From: Prochlorococcus sp. AG-402-M18
GTDB lineage: Bacteria; Cyanobacteriota; Cyanobacteriia; PCC-6307; Cyanobiaceae
Length of the DNA: 64,000 nt
Direction of reading: 5' to 3'
Assembly (NCBI GenBank): GCA_003216595.1
Contig: QCIQ01000003.1
Coordinates: 62,001-126,000 of the forward strand
The first letter of the stretch is position 1. The number at the start of each line of letters is the position of its first letter. The notes beneath the pieces were generated by a model. That model saw only the letters and a program-made list of their open reading frames with translations. It did no database searches and was not told the origin of the DNA. The translations under genes were made by a program, and so were the position numbers. Shown here piece by piece: positions 29,696-39,632 of the stretch.

Positions 29696-32600
29696 ATGAC
29701 CAGCAGCGGCAAAATCAGAATTTATGAATTGTCCAAGGATCTAAACCTTGACAATAAAGATGTGCTAGACGCAGCTCGAGAACTTGCCATAGCGGCAAAG
29801 AGCCATAGCAGTTCTATTAGCAGTCTTGAAGCAAAACAAATCAAAGATTTTCTTAAAAAAAGTAATACTGTAAATAAAACAAATAAACCCACTAAGAAAT
29901 TAGATAAAGAAATTCTTTCCGTTAAAAAAAGCCCTGCCAAAACTCAAAAGAATCAGAAGCCTGAACTCAAGCAAAATACTTCTGATCAATCAAAGCTTTC
30001 ACAAGCAAAGTCAAAAGTCCCTTTACAGTCAAGTCAAACTTTGGTTAAAAGCCAAGTATCTTCTCAAATCAATAATCAAAAAACTTTAATAAATAATTTT
30101 CCTGCTAAACAACAAATAACCGCACCCTCTAAGCCAAACAAACCATTACCTCCCAAACCAAGACAAGAAGTAAATCCAACCATTAATAAGCCTTTAACTC
30201 AAACTAAAAATGAAATTCCTCTTGCAGGAACTAAAACAGATAACAAATCAATAAATCAACCAAAAAATACTCAATCAACTAAAAAGCCCATAAGTCAACC
30301 ACAACAAACTTATACAAAGCAACCTAAGCGCCCATTAGCACCACCAAGTAGACCAAAAATAAATAATCAAGATAAAAAGCCATTACCATCTATTAACCAA
30401 AAACCAAAAGCAAGGATAAATCAAGGGGACATATCCCCTCAGAAAGTTGCAGCAGGTAATTTTCAAAGAATCAAAAGTCAAAATAAACAGAATTTACCTT
30501 CAAGACCCCCCCAGCCTCCAACTAAAGGGAATACTCTTGAACTTGTAGGTGCACCCATTCGAAGAGAAAAACCTACAAGTAAACCTCAGACAAACGAAGC
30601 AAGAAACAAACCATTGATCCCATCGAGACCTGGAGCACCAAAGCCCCCAGTCTCTGCAAATCGTCAAGGATTATCAAATCGACCTGGTCCTAATAACAGA
30701 GTAGGAGGACCAAATCGTCCTGGATCGCAAAATAGACAAGGTCCTAATCGAGTCGGTGTAGCCAATCGACCTATTCAAAGTCAAAATCGTCCAGGGTCTA
30801 ATAATCGAGCTGGAAGTCCAGTTCGTCCTGGAACTCATAATCGAGGAGGAATGCAAAATAGGCCTGGAGTTCCCACAAGGGCTAATGGTGCTCCTAACCG
30901 TTCTAATAATCGTCCAGGTGTTCCATCTGGCATGAGAAAACCAGTTGCACCTAGTGAATTGATGCAACTCCAAAAGCCACAGGCAAGACCAAGTATTCCT
31001 CAAAGAAAATCTGATTCTCCAACGAGTCCTAGACCAAAAAGAGAAAACCCAACTGGAGCAAGGCCCCCAGTAAACAGACCAACTCCAGCAGCGCCTAAGA
31101 AGCCAGCTCATAGACCAGGTGGTACAGCCACTGCTCCAAGAAGGACAGGAAGGCCTGATTGGGATGACAGTGCAAAGCTAGATGCTTTAAGAAACAAATC
31201 GCCTCAAAAACAGCGTCAAAAAGTCCATATAATTGGAGAAAATGATGATGCTCTTACTGCAGAGACAAGTGGATTTGCAGGGGAAAAACAGGCAGTCGTT
31301 CTCTCAGCAAGTTTAGCCCGACCATCAAAGCCTAAAGCTAGCAAGAGAAGCAATGGTAAGCCTCTAACTGCGCTCAAAAAACGTAAGAAAGAAACTACTC
31401 GTCAAAGGCAACGAAGACGAGCGATGGAATTAAGAGCTGCTAGAGAAGCAAAACTTGTAAGACCTGAAATGATTGTTGTCCCAGAAGACAATCTCACAGT
31501 TCAAGAGCTTGCTGACATGTTGAGTGTTGAAAGTTCCGAAATAATTAAATCACTATTTTTCAAAGGAATTACTGCCACAGTTACTCAATCACTAGATTTA
31601 GCCACAATAGAAACAGTTGCAGAGGAATTTGGAGTACCTGTTCTTCAAGATGATGTTGAAGAAGCTGCAAAGAAAACAGTTGAAATGATTGAGGAGGAAG
31701 ATTTAAAACACTTAATAAGAAGACCTCCCGTTGTTACGGTGATGGGGCACGTGGACCATGGAAAAACGTCTTTACTAGACGCTATTAGAAAAGCGAGGGT
31801 TGCGGCAGGGGAAGCTGGGGGGATTACTCAACACATCGGTGCTTATCAAATTGAGACTGAACATGATGGTTTAACTAAAAAACTAACTTTTCTTGACACT
31901 CCAGGACACGAAGCTTTCACAGCGATGAGAGCTAGAGGCACTAGGGTTACAGATGTAGCAATTTTAGTTGTAGCTGCAGATGACGGCGTTAGGCCTCAAA
32001 CCCTTGAAGCGATTAGCCATGCAAGAGCAGCAAAAGTTCCCATTGTCGTAGCAATCAATAAAATAGATAAAGAAGGATCTTCTCCCGACCGAGTAAAACA
32101 AGAGTTATCAGAGCAAGATTTATTGTCAGAAGAGTGGGGAGGAGATGTAGTAATGGTTCCCGTTAGCGCCATAAAAGGGGAAAACATAGATAAACTCTTA
32201 GAAATGGTTTTGCTCGTAACTGAAGTAGAAGATTTACAAGCGAATCCAGATAGATTGGCAAAAGGAACAGTTATTGAGGCACACTTAGATAAAGCAAAAG
32301 GACCCGTTGCAACATTACTGGTTCAAAACGGTACCCTTAAGTCGGGAGATGTAGTTGCTGCGGGGCCAGTGCTTGGAAAAGTAAGGGCGATGGTGGATGA
32401 AAATGGATCCAGAATCAAAAGGGCAGGTCCATCTTTTCCAGTCGAAGCTCTTGGATTCAGCGAGGTTCCAACAGCTGGTGATGAATTCGAGGTTTACCCA
32501 GATGAAAAGGCAGCAAGAGCTGTGGTTGGAGAACGTGCCACAGATGCTCGTGCAGCAAGACTTGCTCAGCAAATGGCTTCCAGGCGAGTATCACTTTCCT

Positions 32601-33247
32601 CGATGTCTGGCCAAGCAAATGATGGTGAGCTTAAAGAATTAAATATCATCCTCAAAGCTGATGTTCAAGGAAGCCTAGAAGCAATACTTGGCTCTTTAGA
32701 ACAGCTTCCTAAAGATGAAGTTCAAGTTAGAGTATTGTTATCGGCTCCAGGTGAAATTACTGAGACTGATGTTGACTTAGCAGCTGCTTCTGGTGCCGTT
32801 ATAGTTGGATTCAATACTTCAATGGCATCGGGTGCTAAACGTGCAGCGGATGCGAATGGTGTTGATGTAAGAGATTATGAGGTTATCTATAAGCTTTTAG
32901 AAGATATCCAATTAGCGATGGAAGGTCTTTTAGAACCAGAAATGATAGAAGAGGCTTTAGGGGTTGCAGAGGTTAGAGCAATATTCTCAATTGGCAAAAG
33001 TGCCGTTGCTGGTTGCTACGTAACAAATGGAAAAATACAACGGAATTGCAGAGCCAGAGTAAAACGTGGACAGCAAATAGTTTTTGAAGGCGATCTAGAC
33101 TCACTCAAAAGAAATAAAGATGATGTAAAAGACGTATCAACAGGTTTCGAATGTGGAATAGGGTGTGATCGCTTTGCGAACTGGGAAGAAGGTGATCAAA
33201 TAGAAGCATTCAAACTTGTAACTCAAAGAAGAAAATTAACCAATTAA
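29696..33247 (+). CDS. infB: translation initiation factor IF-2
   Basis: [41 protein letters not shown]; long N-terminal low-complexity region. Confidence 0.96.
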   Translation: MTSSGKIRIYELSKDLNLDNKDVLDAARELAIAAKSHSSSISSLEAKQIKDFLKKSNTVNKTNKPTKKLDKEILSVKKSPAKTQKNQKPELKQNTSDQSKLSQAKSKVPLQSSQTLVKSQVSSQINNQKTLINNFPAKQQITAPSKPNKPLPPKPRQEVNPTINKPLTQTKNEIPLAGTKTDNKSINQPKNTQSTKKPISQPQQTYTKQPKRPLAPPSRPKINNQDKKPLPSINQKPKARINQGDISPQKVAAGNFQRIKSQNKQNLPSRPPQPPTKGNTLELVGAPIRREKPTSKPQTNEARNKPLIPSRPGAPKPPVSANRQGLSNRPGPNNRVGGPNRPGSQNRQGPNRVGVANRPIQSQNRPGSNNRAGSPVRPGTHNRGGMQNRPGVPTRANGAPNRSNNRPGVPSGMRKPVAPSELMQLQKPQARPSIPQRKSDSPTSPRPKRENPTGARPPVNRPTPAAPKKPAHRPGGTATAPRRTGRPDWDDSAKLDALRNKSPQKQRQKVHIIGENDDALTAETSGFAGEKQAVVLSASLARPSKPKASKRSNGKPLTALKKRKKETTRQRQRRRAMELRAAREAKLVRPEMIVVPEDNLTVQELADMLSVESSEIIKSLFFKGITATVTQSLDLATIETVAEEFGVPVLQDDVEEAAKKTVEMIEEEDLKHLIRRPPVVTVMGHVDHGKTSLLDAIRKARVAAGEAGGITQHIGAYQIETEHDGLTKKLTFLDTPGHEAFTAMRARGTRVTDVAILVVAADDGVRPQTLEAISHARAAKVPIVVAINKIDKEGSSPDRVKQELSEQDLLSEEWGGDVVMVPVSAIKGENIDKLLEMVLLVTEVEDLQANPDRLAKGTVIEAHLDKAKGPVATLLVQNGTLKSGDVVAAGPVLGKVRAMVDENGSRIKRAGPSFPVEALGFSEVPTAGDEFEVYPDEKAARAVVGERATDARAARLAQQMASRRVSLSSMSGQANDGELKELNIILKADVQGSLEAILGSLEQLPKDEVQVRVLLSAPGEITETDVDLAAASGAVIVGFNTSMASGAKRAADANGVDVRDYEVIYKLLEDIQLAMEGLLEPEMIEEALGVAEVRAIFSIGKSAVAGCYVTNGKIQRNCRARVKRGQQIVFEGDLDSLKRNKDDVKDVSTGFECGIGCDRFANWEEGDQIEAFKLVTQRRKLTN
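30650..30960 (+). repeat. imperfect low-complexity repeats encoding Arg/Pro/Gly/Asn-rich IF-2 N-terminus
   Basis: Protein repeats [33 protein letters not shown]...[24 protein letters not shown]. Confidence 0.7.
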
Positions 33248-33305
33248 ATTGGGTCGTTTTGTTCGATTATAAAGTTGACTACATATAATTAATTAAAGCG
33301 ATAAA

Positions 33306-33590
33306 CTAATCATCACCTTGTTTGTTTCTATCTTTAAATAATAAAAAACCAAGAATAAATATTGCTGAGGTTTGTATTAAAAGATCATTAGTAGATACCT
33401 TATCTCCAGCGATTACATTGGTCAACATAATAAAAAAGCCAAGTACCGCTGACCCGAAAAGAGCTATCCAAACAGCTCTTCTTAATCCCCGATAAGGATT
33501 TTTAGACTCCTTCAAAAGTCGAGCTCTTAAATTAGGATCTAAATTTGATCCAGACTTATTAGAATTACTCAAAAATAAATTCAAAGATGA
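33306..33590 (-). CDS. DUF3493-like small membrane protein (start uncertain, must lie 3-prime of the tRNA)
   Basis: DPNLRARLLKESKNPYRGLRRAVWIALFGSAVLGFFIMLTNVIAG; the ORF-track start at 33668 overlaps tRNA-Thr and is not credible. Confidence 0.72.
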   Translation of the reverse strand, partial: SSLNLFLSNSNKSGSNLDPNLRARLLKESKNPYRGLRRAVWIALFGSAVLGFFIMLTNVIAGDKVSTNDLLIQTSAIFILGFLLFKDRNKQGDD

Positions 33591-33605
33591 TAACTTTATT
33601 CTAAT

Positions 33606-33677
33606 GCCGGTGTAGCTCAGGGGTAGAGCAACTGTTTCGTAACCAGTAGGTCGGTGGTTCAATTCCACTCATCGGCA
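33606..33677 (+). tRNA. tRNA-Thr (anticodon CGT)
   Basis: GCCGGTG...CATCGGC-A acceptor stem; GCTC/GAGC D-stem; loop TTCGTAA; T-arm GGTGG TTCAATT CCACT; 72 nt. Confidence 0.9.
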
Positions 33678-33940
33678 TCAAGTTATGAAAAGGCTTTAGA
33701 GAACAAATTCCCTCAAAGAAAGAATCTTTCATGTGAAGCAATGAATAAGAAATTTGATCTCTAATGAAAAATTTTCTAAATACTGAAATCAATAAGACCT
33801 TCATATAAAAAATTAACTGTGACTAATAATTCGAGGGAAAGCACCTAGTTATTCTGTTCATAACGAAAGTGATCTCGATATGTTAGGGTCTTAGCGCTCT
33901 AAATGTATGTCATCGGTTTTTCCCCTTACAAATAAAGGTT

Positions 33941-34687
33941 ATGACTTCTACTGCTCCAAATGAGAATGTTAAAGATAATTTAAAAGAACAAATTTCTTGC
34001 AAATTAGTCTCAGAGATAATTCGCGAACGTATAGAAGCAAATGGGGCCAGATTCCATGCTAACGATAATATTTCTGATTTCATTCAGCCAGGAGAACTTG
34101 AAACTCTTGAGAGAGAAGTTGCAACAAGAGTTAGAGATCTACTCAAAACTTTATTAATAGACGTTGATAATGACCACAACACCCAAGAAACCGCAGAACG
34201 CGTTTCCAGAATGTATCTGAATGAAGTATTTAAAGGAAGATATCATCCTCAACCTAAAGTTACTAATTTCCCTAACGATAGAAATTTAGATGAGATTTAT
34301 ACACTTGGGCCTATAACTGTCCGATCAGCATGTTCTCACCACTTTGTTCCAATCCTTGGAGATTGCTGGATAGGTATTAAACCTGGAGAAAAAGTTATTG
34401 GGATTTCTAAGTTTGCAAGAGTAGCTGATTGGGTTTTTTCTAGGCCACATATTCAAGAAGAAGCTGTGATGATTCTCGCTGATGAAATAGAGCGTTTGTG
34501 CGAACCTAAGGGCCTTGCAATTCTTGTTAAAGCTCAACACTATTGTATGAAATGGAGAGGAGTAAAAGAGCCCGAAACCAGTATGATCAATTCCATTGTT
34601 AGGGGTGATTTTCGACATGATGCAAGCTTGAAGCAGGAATTCTTCGAACTTGTTAAACAGCAGTCAAACTTCGGTAAAAATTACTAA
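33941..34687 (+). CDS. folE: GTP cyclohydrolase I
   Basis: SACSHHFVPILGDCWIGIKPGEKVIGISKFARV, CEPKGLAILVKAQHYCMKWRGVKE. Confidence 0.95.
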   Translation: MTSTAPNENVKDNLKEQISCKLVSEIIRERIEANGARFHANDNISDFIQPGELETLEREVATRVRDLLKTLLIDVDNDHNTQETAERVSRMYLNEVFKGRYHPQPKVTNFPNDRNLDEIYTLGPITVRSACSHHFVPILGDCWIGIKPGEKVIGISKFARVADWVFSRPHIQEEAVMILADEIERLCEPKGLAILVKAQHYCMKWRGVKEPETSMINSIVRGDFRHDASLKQEFFELVKQQSNFGKNY

Positions 34688-34732
34688 ACAACTGAAAGAG
34701 AGTTTATAAGTACAACTTGTGAAAAAATCCTC

Positions 34733-35215
34733 TTAGAGAAATGAGGGGTCTAAAAGTGATGGTCGATAAGAAAGCAAAAATGGCCTTTCGTTGCTCTTAA
34801 CTGCAACAATCACATCTTCTCCTTTATGCCATATCCATTGTTGCTGAGAATACCCCTCTTCAACATCAGCATTTGTTCCAACTGGAGGACCAAAACGGTA
34901 ACGTAATCCTGCTAAGACTTCAGTCATGTTTTCATTGTCAATTTCATAAGCAAGCTGTCTTAATCCATCCTCCTTTTCAATTCGAACTCTAAGCGTCTCT
35001 ACAGGTAAACCACTTATTTGAATATCTTTCACTTCGAACAAATTCTGATTTGTTTTTCCTTTGATAGGAATTAAAGATACACCCAGATGACGCTCTACAT
35101 TCGGCAGATCCATCCCACATCTCAAGCCTTCAACACATGCATTAACTGGTTGAGAAAAAACTTGAATAAGAAAAGCAAAAACTATAATAAAAATATATTT
35201 AAAAGCCTTAGACAT
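34733..35215 (-). CDS. hypothetical secreted protein
   Basis: N-terminal signal sequence (KAFKYIFIIVFAFLIQVFSQPVNA); no recognised domain. Confidence 0.6.
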   Translation of the reverse strand: MSKAFKYIFIIVFAFLIQVFSQPVNACVEGLRCGMDLPNVERHLGVSLIPIKGKTNQNLFEVKDIQISGLPVETLRVRIEKEDGLRQLAYEIDNENMTEVLAGLRYRFGPPVGTNADVEEGYSQQQWIWHKGEDVIVAVKSNERPFLLSYRPSLLDPSFL

Positions 35216-35367
35216 AGCAGAATTAAACCTTTTTCAAGCTTGACAATAGATCTCTAGGTATAAATAGTCATTGTTTCCACTTATTAGAAATTACACCTCT
35301 AAAATTGAGACAATGATTTCAATACTGACTACGCAATTAGCTTAACTGAAAATCCAGAGCATTTACA

Positions 35368-36567
35368 TCAGAACTTGAAAGTGGTTTTAATTAAAGCTCC
35401 ATTAATGTCATCCTTACCATCTTGTTCAATAACAAAAATAGCTGGAGTAACTGTGACGCTATCGTTCACCGTGAAATCATAAAAAGCTTCCCAAGCCAAA
35501 GGATCATCATAGCCACTGTCATCTCTATGAGTTTCGGCTGTTCCAATACCAAACCCAAACTTATTCCCCTCAATAAAAGCATCATGCCATAGGAAGCCAA
35601 CAGACCATGTATTGCCATCCTCCACCTTATTCATTGCAGTATCAGGACTATCATCGTTTTCAGGATTCTTCCAACCAATACCAGCACTCAGGCTATAGTC
35701 GTCTCCAAATTGATAACTACCACTAATTCCATAAGAAGAGTAATCATTCACATCAGGAGAATCATCAGTTTTCCCATTATCTGCCTGTGTATATGCAGCT
35801 GCAAGAGTAAATTTCTCATCAACCCATGCCAACTGAGTTGTTATGTGATCTTTACCGTCATCAGTTAAGAAGCCAATCGAAGAGTTTGATGCGTCTTCTG
35901 AAACGAAGAGTGCAGAAGCAACTAATTTGTCATGGGACCAAGTAATACCAGCACCAGCTCCCATTCTTTTGGAATAAGTATCATTGGCTCCTGCCTGGTT
36001 TAGTACAAACAAGACCCCATCGCCTGGGTAAGCACTTGGCCACGCACCAAGCAAATCATCTTGACGAAGCTTGGGGCCAAAAGTTACTTGAATATCGTCT
36101 CCAACAGGGAATTGGTAATAAGCCTTGTGAAGTTCTAACGAATCACTACTACTAAAAGCAGTATCTAATCTTGCCTCACCCATCATCCCGAAGGGCTCCA
36201 TCATCCCAAAATTACCTATGCGAACAGCAGTCTTAAGCATGTCTTGGCCAGTAAAACTGGTCATAAACATGAGCTTTGTATCGTAATGAAAAACTGTCCC
36301 ATCCTTGTCACCAGAAGAAGACATTCCACCCATTCCACCCATTCCACCCATTCCAGAATCGCTTACGCCATCTACTCCACCCAAAACAAAAGTTGTTTTA
36401 CCCATAAACATAGTCGAAGGGTATGAATCCCCCATCTTCATGTGACTATCATGGTGATCATGATGACCTTTATGATCGCCACCTCCTGCTTCAACAGCCA
36501 TTGGAGCCATTAAGCCTAAGGCAGCAGGAATCAAGATTAATCGCGAAAAGAGCTTCATAGATCTCAC
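35368..36567 (-). CDS. porin-like outer-membrane beta-barrel with His/Met/Gly-rich N-terminus (likely start ATG 36558)
   Basis: Signal MKLFSRLILIPAALGLMAPMAVEA; HKGHHDHHDSHMKMGD; GMGGMGGMGGM; C-terminus ends in aromatic FKF; alternating strand pattern. Confidence 0.75.
   Translation of the reverse strand: MRSMKLFSRLILIPAALGLMAPMAVEAGGGDHKGHHDHHDSHMKMGDSYPSTMFMGKTTFVLGGVDGVSDSGMGGMGGMGGMSSSGDKDGTVFHYDTKLMFMTSFTGQDMLKTAVRIGNFGMMEPFGMMGEARLDTAFSSSDSLELHKAYYQFPVGDDIQVTFGPKLRQDDLLGAWPSAYPGDGVLFVLNQAGANDTYSKRMGAGAGITWSHDKLVASALFVSEDASNSSIGFLTDDGKDHITTQLAWVDEKFTLAAAYTQADNGKTDDSPDVNDYSSYGISGSYQFGDDYSLSAGIGWKNPENDDSPDTAMNKVEDGNTWSVGFLWHDAFIEGNKFGFGIGTAETHRDDSGYDDPLAWEAFYDFTVNDSVTVTPAIFVIEQDGKDDINGALIKTTFKF
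36322..36357. repeat. 9-bp tandem repeat (cattccacc) encoding MGG units in porin
   Basis: cattccacc x3 plus a partial fourth copy cattccaga. Confidence 0.85.
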
Positions 36568-36757
36568 AAATACTAGTCAAACTAGTAAAACTATATATAG
36601 ATGCGAATATAACCTCAAACACTTGTGAAAGCGATAACAGATGTGCCTTTCACTACAAAAATAGTGTGCGTTTTGATACAAATATTCAAGGTCTTTTACT
36701 GACAACGTTCACTATTTAATTAACCTAAAACTAGACGAACTAGATAAACCTAGAAAG

Positions 36758-36997
36758 ATGAACAATCTCAAGCCTATTTTCACCGCCATCATTATTTCTA
36801 TGTCGTTTTCACTGATGGGATGCTCAGGTAATTCCCAAACAAACGGAACTCCTGCACTTTTTGAAACGAAAGCAGAAGCTGAAAAAGCAGCAAAAAATTT
36901 CAATTGCACTGGAGCGCATAAGATGGGAGATAAATGGATGCCTTGCAAAAGTCATACAGATCATGAATCTCATGATGGGCATCACCATCATCACTAA
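36758..36997 (+). CDS. small lipoprotein with DUF3721-like motif and His-rich tail
   Basis: Lipobox-like SLMGCSG; FETKAEAEKAAKNFNCTGAHKMGDKWMPCKSH; tail HTDHESHDGHHHHH. Confidence 0.78.
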   Translation: MNNLKPIFTAIIISMSFSLMGCSGNSQTNGTPALFETKAEAEKAAKNFNCTGAHKMGDKWMPCKSHTDHESHDGHHHHH

Positions 36998-37009
36998 TAT
37001 TGTTAGATA

Positions 37010-37453
37010 ATGACAAATTCAAATAGTAACGATCAGAACAATTCCGAAAGTCCTTCTCATTGCGGAAGTAAACCAAAAAAAATTGCATTTGGGATAGCAC
37101 CACTCGGATTTATATCCATTGGAATTGTTCCCATGGGAATTGTTACCATTGGGATTGTTCCCATGGGTGTCGTTTCTATAGGCGTAGTAGCTATGGGAGT
37201 CGTTAATGCCTCAATAGTAGGAATGGGAATATTTTCTGCAGGAATAACAACTATGGGTCTAAAGGTGTGGAGTCCGGAAAATAATGCTATTCACGAGTCA
37301 ATCAATCGTTCACATTCTCCTTCTTCAAAAAATATATATGCATATCCAACTAAAGCTCAGGCAGAGATCGAAGCCAAAAAGATCGGATGCAATGGTGTCC
37401 ATAAGATGGGTGCATTATGGATGCCTTGTGCAATCCATATCAACCCTAACTAA
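37010..37453 (+). CDS. pentapeptide-period (GIVPM-type) repeat membrane protein with C-terminal DUF3721-like motif
   Basis: GIAPLGFISIGIVPMGIVTIGIVPMGVVSIGVVAMGVVNASIVGMGIFSAGITTMG; then YPTKAQAEIEAKKIGCNGVHKMGALWMPC. Confidence 0.75.
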   Translation: MTNSNSNDQNNSESPSHCGSKPKKIAFGIAPLGFISIGIVPMGIVTIGIVPMGVVSIGVVAMGVVNASIVGMGIFSAGITTMGLKVWSPENNAIHESINRSHSPSSKNIYAYPTKAQAEIEAKKIGCNGVHKMGALWMPCAIHINPN

Positions 37454-37587
37454 TATTGAAGTAATTAAGAATTTTAAAGTTCTGAAATAAAATTCTTGGC
37501 AATATATCTACAAAAGACTCAATTCATCCCCCCTGTTTTCTAACAAATTAGGATTTAATTAACTTTCAAAAATTGATCTTAATTGGT

Positions 37588-38205
37588 CTAAGAATATATA
37601 TCTTCAACTAACATTGAACCCTTTTCGCAAATTTGCTCCTGTGAAGGGAACTCTTTATCGGAGCAACAACATTCTCCTTTATCTGAATTGTTGATCCAAT
37701 TAATAATCCCTGTTCGGATTGGTTGAGAACATACTTGTCCTTCTTTAAGGTGATTGATTTCTTCGCTTGTTAAAGGATCAGCATGTTCAATAAAAAGAGA
37801 CTCTTTAAGCCTAAAAGAACATGTCTCATTCCATTGCTCAAAACAATTTATATGGTTTATAAAATCATTCCATGCTTCTTTCATTGATCTATATCCCTTC
37901 CTTTTTAACTCTTTGCTGAAAACAGCTTTAATGAATTCATTAAAATTCTGCAATTCATGAGGTGTAAAAGATTGTTTGACATGGCTTTCATAATCAGGAA
38001 AGTCAAGTTTTTTCTCTATTGATTGCAGTCTTTGTTCAATCATATGAAATCGAGAATCTATCGATTCAACAGGCAGATTCTCTATTTGATTAACAAAACA
38101 ATCAGAGACATAACTAACCAATGATTTCCCCGAAATCCTCGCACTCTCTTTAATCTTTTCTAAAAGTTTTGAATCAATACTTACATTGAGTTGCGTTCTC
38201 TTCAT
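37588..38205 (-). CDS. ribbon-helix-helix-type DNA-binding protein with Cys-rich C-terminus
   Basis: MKRTQLNVSIDSKLLEKIKESARISGKSLVSYVSDCF (RHH pattern); coiled region; tail GECCCSDKEFPSQEQIC. Confidence 0.6.
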   Translation of the reverse strand: MKRTQLNVSIDSKLLEKIKESARISGKSLVSYVSDCFVNQIENLPVESIDSRFHMIEQRLQSIEKKLDFPDYESHVKQSFTPHELQNFNEFIKAVFSKELKRKGYRSMKEAWNDFINHINCFEQWNETCSFRLKESLFIEHADPLTSEEINHLKEGQVCSQPIRTGIINWINNSDKGECCCSDKEFPSQEQICEKGSMLVEDIYS

Positions 38206-38365
38206 GAGTTAATCAATGAAAGGGTGGAAAATATCCAATTAATCAATATTTTATTGAATTCAAAACCATATCGTTACCATTTTCAGATTTCTTGACCTTT
38301 AAGAAACTATTTCTTTTCATCCATCCAAAAAGCACCTCTTAGAAGCAATAAGCGTAAAAATAAAT

Positions 38366-39151
38366 CTATCTATTGTTTGGTAGCAAAATCAATGAAATCA
38401 CACAAAGAACACTAATCAAAGGTCCAGGAGGCAAATTCAAAATCATGGCAAGAGAAAAACCTATAAGAGATAAAATCAATCCAAATATGGAGGATCTAAC
38501 CATCGCAATCCATAAAGATCTTGCTTTCTGTAATCCCAACAAAGTTGGGGTTGAAAGTAACGCAATCACAAGAATGACTCCCACTGCAGACATTGAACTC
38601 ACGATGACAAGTGCCGTAGTAAAACCAAGAGCCAAATTTAAAAAAGATACATTAACTCCACTTGAAGCAGCTCCTTCTGGGTCTAAACCAATATGAACAA
38701 GCTTGTCGTAACCAAAAAGCATCAAGCAAATAAATACCGAGAAAGCGATCAAAGTCCTTAGCAGATCACTCAAATTTGCAGTTAATAAATCTCCAAATAA
38801 AACAGCCTCCAAATCAATCCTGATACCCAGTAGAGGTATAAGCAAAACACCGAGTCCCATCGAACCAGCAAGAATTGTATTCATAACAGCTTCATAATTT
38901 TGATTTTTTTTATTTGTCAAACTTTCTGCTGCAATAGCTCCTACCAAGCCACTGACGACTCCACCAATAGAAGGGTCCAAACCAAGCGCCATAGCCAAAG
39001 CAAGACCTGGCAGCACACAATGCGAAATTAAATTAACTTGAAGAAGCCTTTTATGAGTGATCAATACAGTTCCCATGGCAGGGCAAAGTATTCCTGAAAA
39101 GGAAGTTATCAAAAGAGGAATTATCCACCAATTTGTATTAAAAAAAGACAT
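38366..39151 (-). CDS. znuB: zinc ABC transporter permease
   Basis: ABC-3 family permease: GTVLITHKRLLQVNLISHCVLPGLALAMALG; adjacent to zur/znuC. Confidence 0.88.
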   Translation of the reverse strand: MSFFNTNWWIIPLLITSFSGILCPAMGTVLITHKRLLQVNLISHCVLPGLALAMALGLDPSIGGVVSGLVGAIAAESLTNKKNQNYEAVMNTILAGSMGLGVLLIPLLGIRIDLEAVLFGDLLTANLSDLLRTLIAFSVFICLMLFGYDKLVHIGLDPEGAASSGVNVSFLNLALGFTTALVIVSSMSAVGVILVIALLSTPTLLGLQKARSLWIAMVRSSIFGLILSLIGFSLAMILNLPPGPLISVLCVISLILLPNNR

Positions 39152-39168
39152 TAAGCCAATGATTCAGT

Positions 39169-39609
39169 ATGGTCAGTAAGAGAGATCAACTTAAGATCTT
39201 GTTAATGAGTAAAAGCAAGCCTGAAATCACTAAACGTCAACAGCAACTGCTCAATGAGCTTAAGAAATGTACTGATGAATTGAGTGGGCAAGAACTGCAT
39301 AGACAACTTCATAATGGTGAAAAGGCAATGGGACTGACCACGGTCTATCGAAACCTGCAAGCACTAGTAAAGCAAGGTTTGATTCGTTCCAGACATCTTC
39401 CCAATGGTGAGGTTCTTTATGCGCCAGTTGAAAGAGATATTCATCATTTAACTTGCGTAAGCTGTGGAGAAACCACACGCTTGAAGGGATGTCCGGTCAA
39501 AATGATGGATCTGTCGAAAAACACTTCTAAAAAATTTGAGCTTTTGTTTCATACTCTTGAGTACTTTGGTCTCTGCCAAAATTGTTCTCAGCAACTTAAT
39601 GCTGGATAA
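39169..39609 (+). CDS. zur: Fur-family regulator, probable zinc uptake regulator (start may be ATG 39205)
   Basis: TTVYRNLQALVKQGLIR, HHLTCVSCGETTRLKGCPV, CQNCSQQ; within znu locus. Confidence 0.85.
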   Translation: MVSKRDQLKILLMSKSKPEITKRQQQLLNELKKCTDELSGQELHRQLHNGEKAMGLTTVYRNLQALVKQGLIRSRHLPNGEVLYAPVERDIHHLTCVSCGETTRLKGCPVKMMDLSKNTSKKFELLFHTLEYFGLCQNCSQQLNAG

Positions 39610-39632
39610 GATTATTTGAATATGAATCAAAC

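Noticed and set aside
30674-31111. 145-aa minus-strand ORF inside infB
   Set aside because: Trp/Ser/Arg-rich shadow ORF produced by antisense of the Arg/Pro/Gly/Asn repeats
33601-33804. 67-aa ORF on minus strand over tRNA-Thr
   Set aside because: Antisense to a clear tRNA; protein composition not credible
36244-36426. 60-aa plus-strand ORF with HSTHSTHS repeats
   Set aside because: Antisense reading of the MGG tandem repeat of the porin
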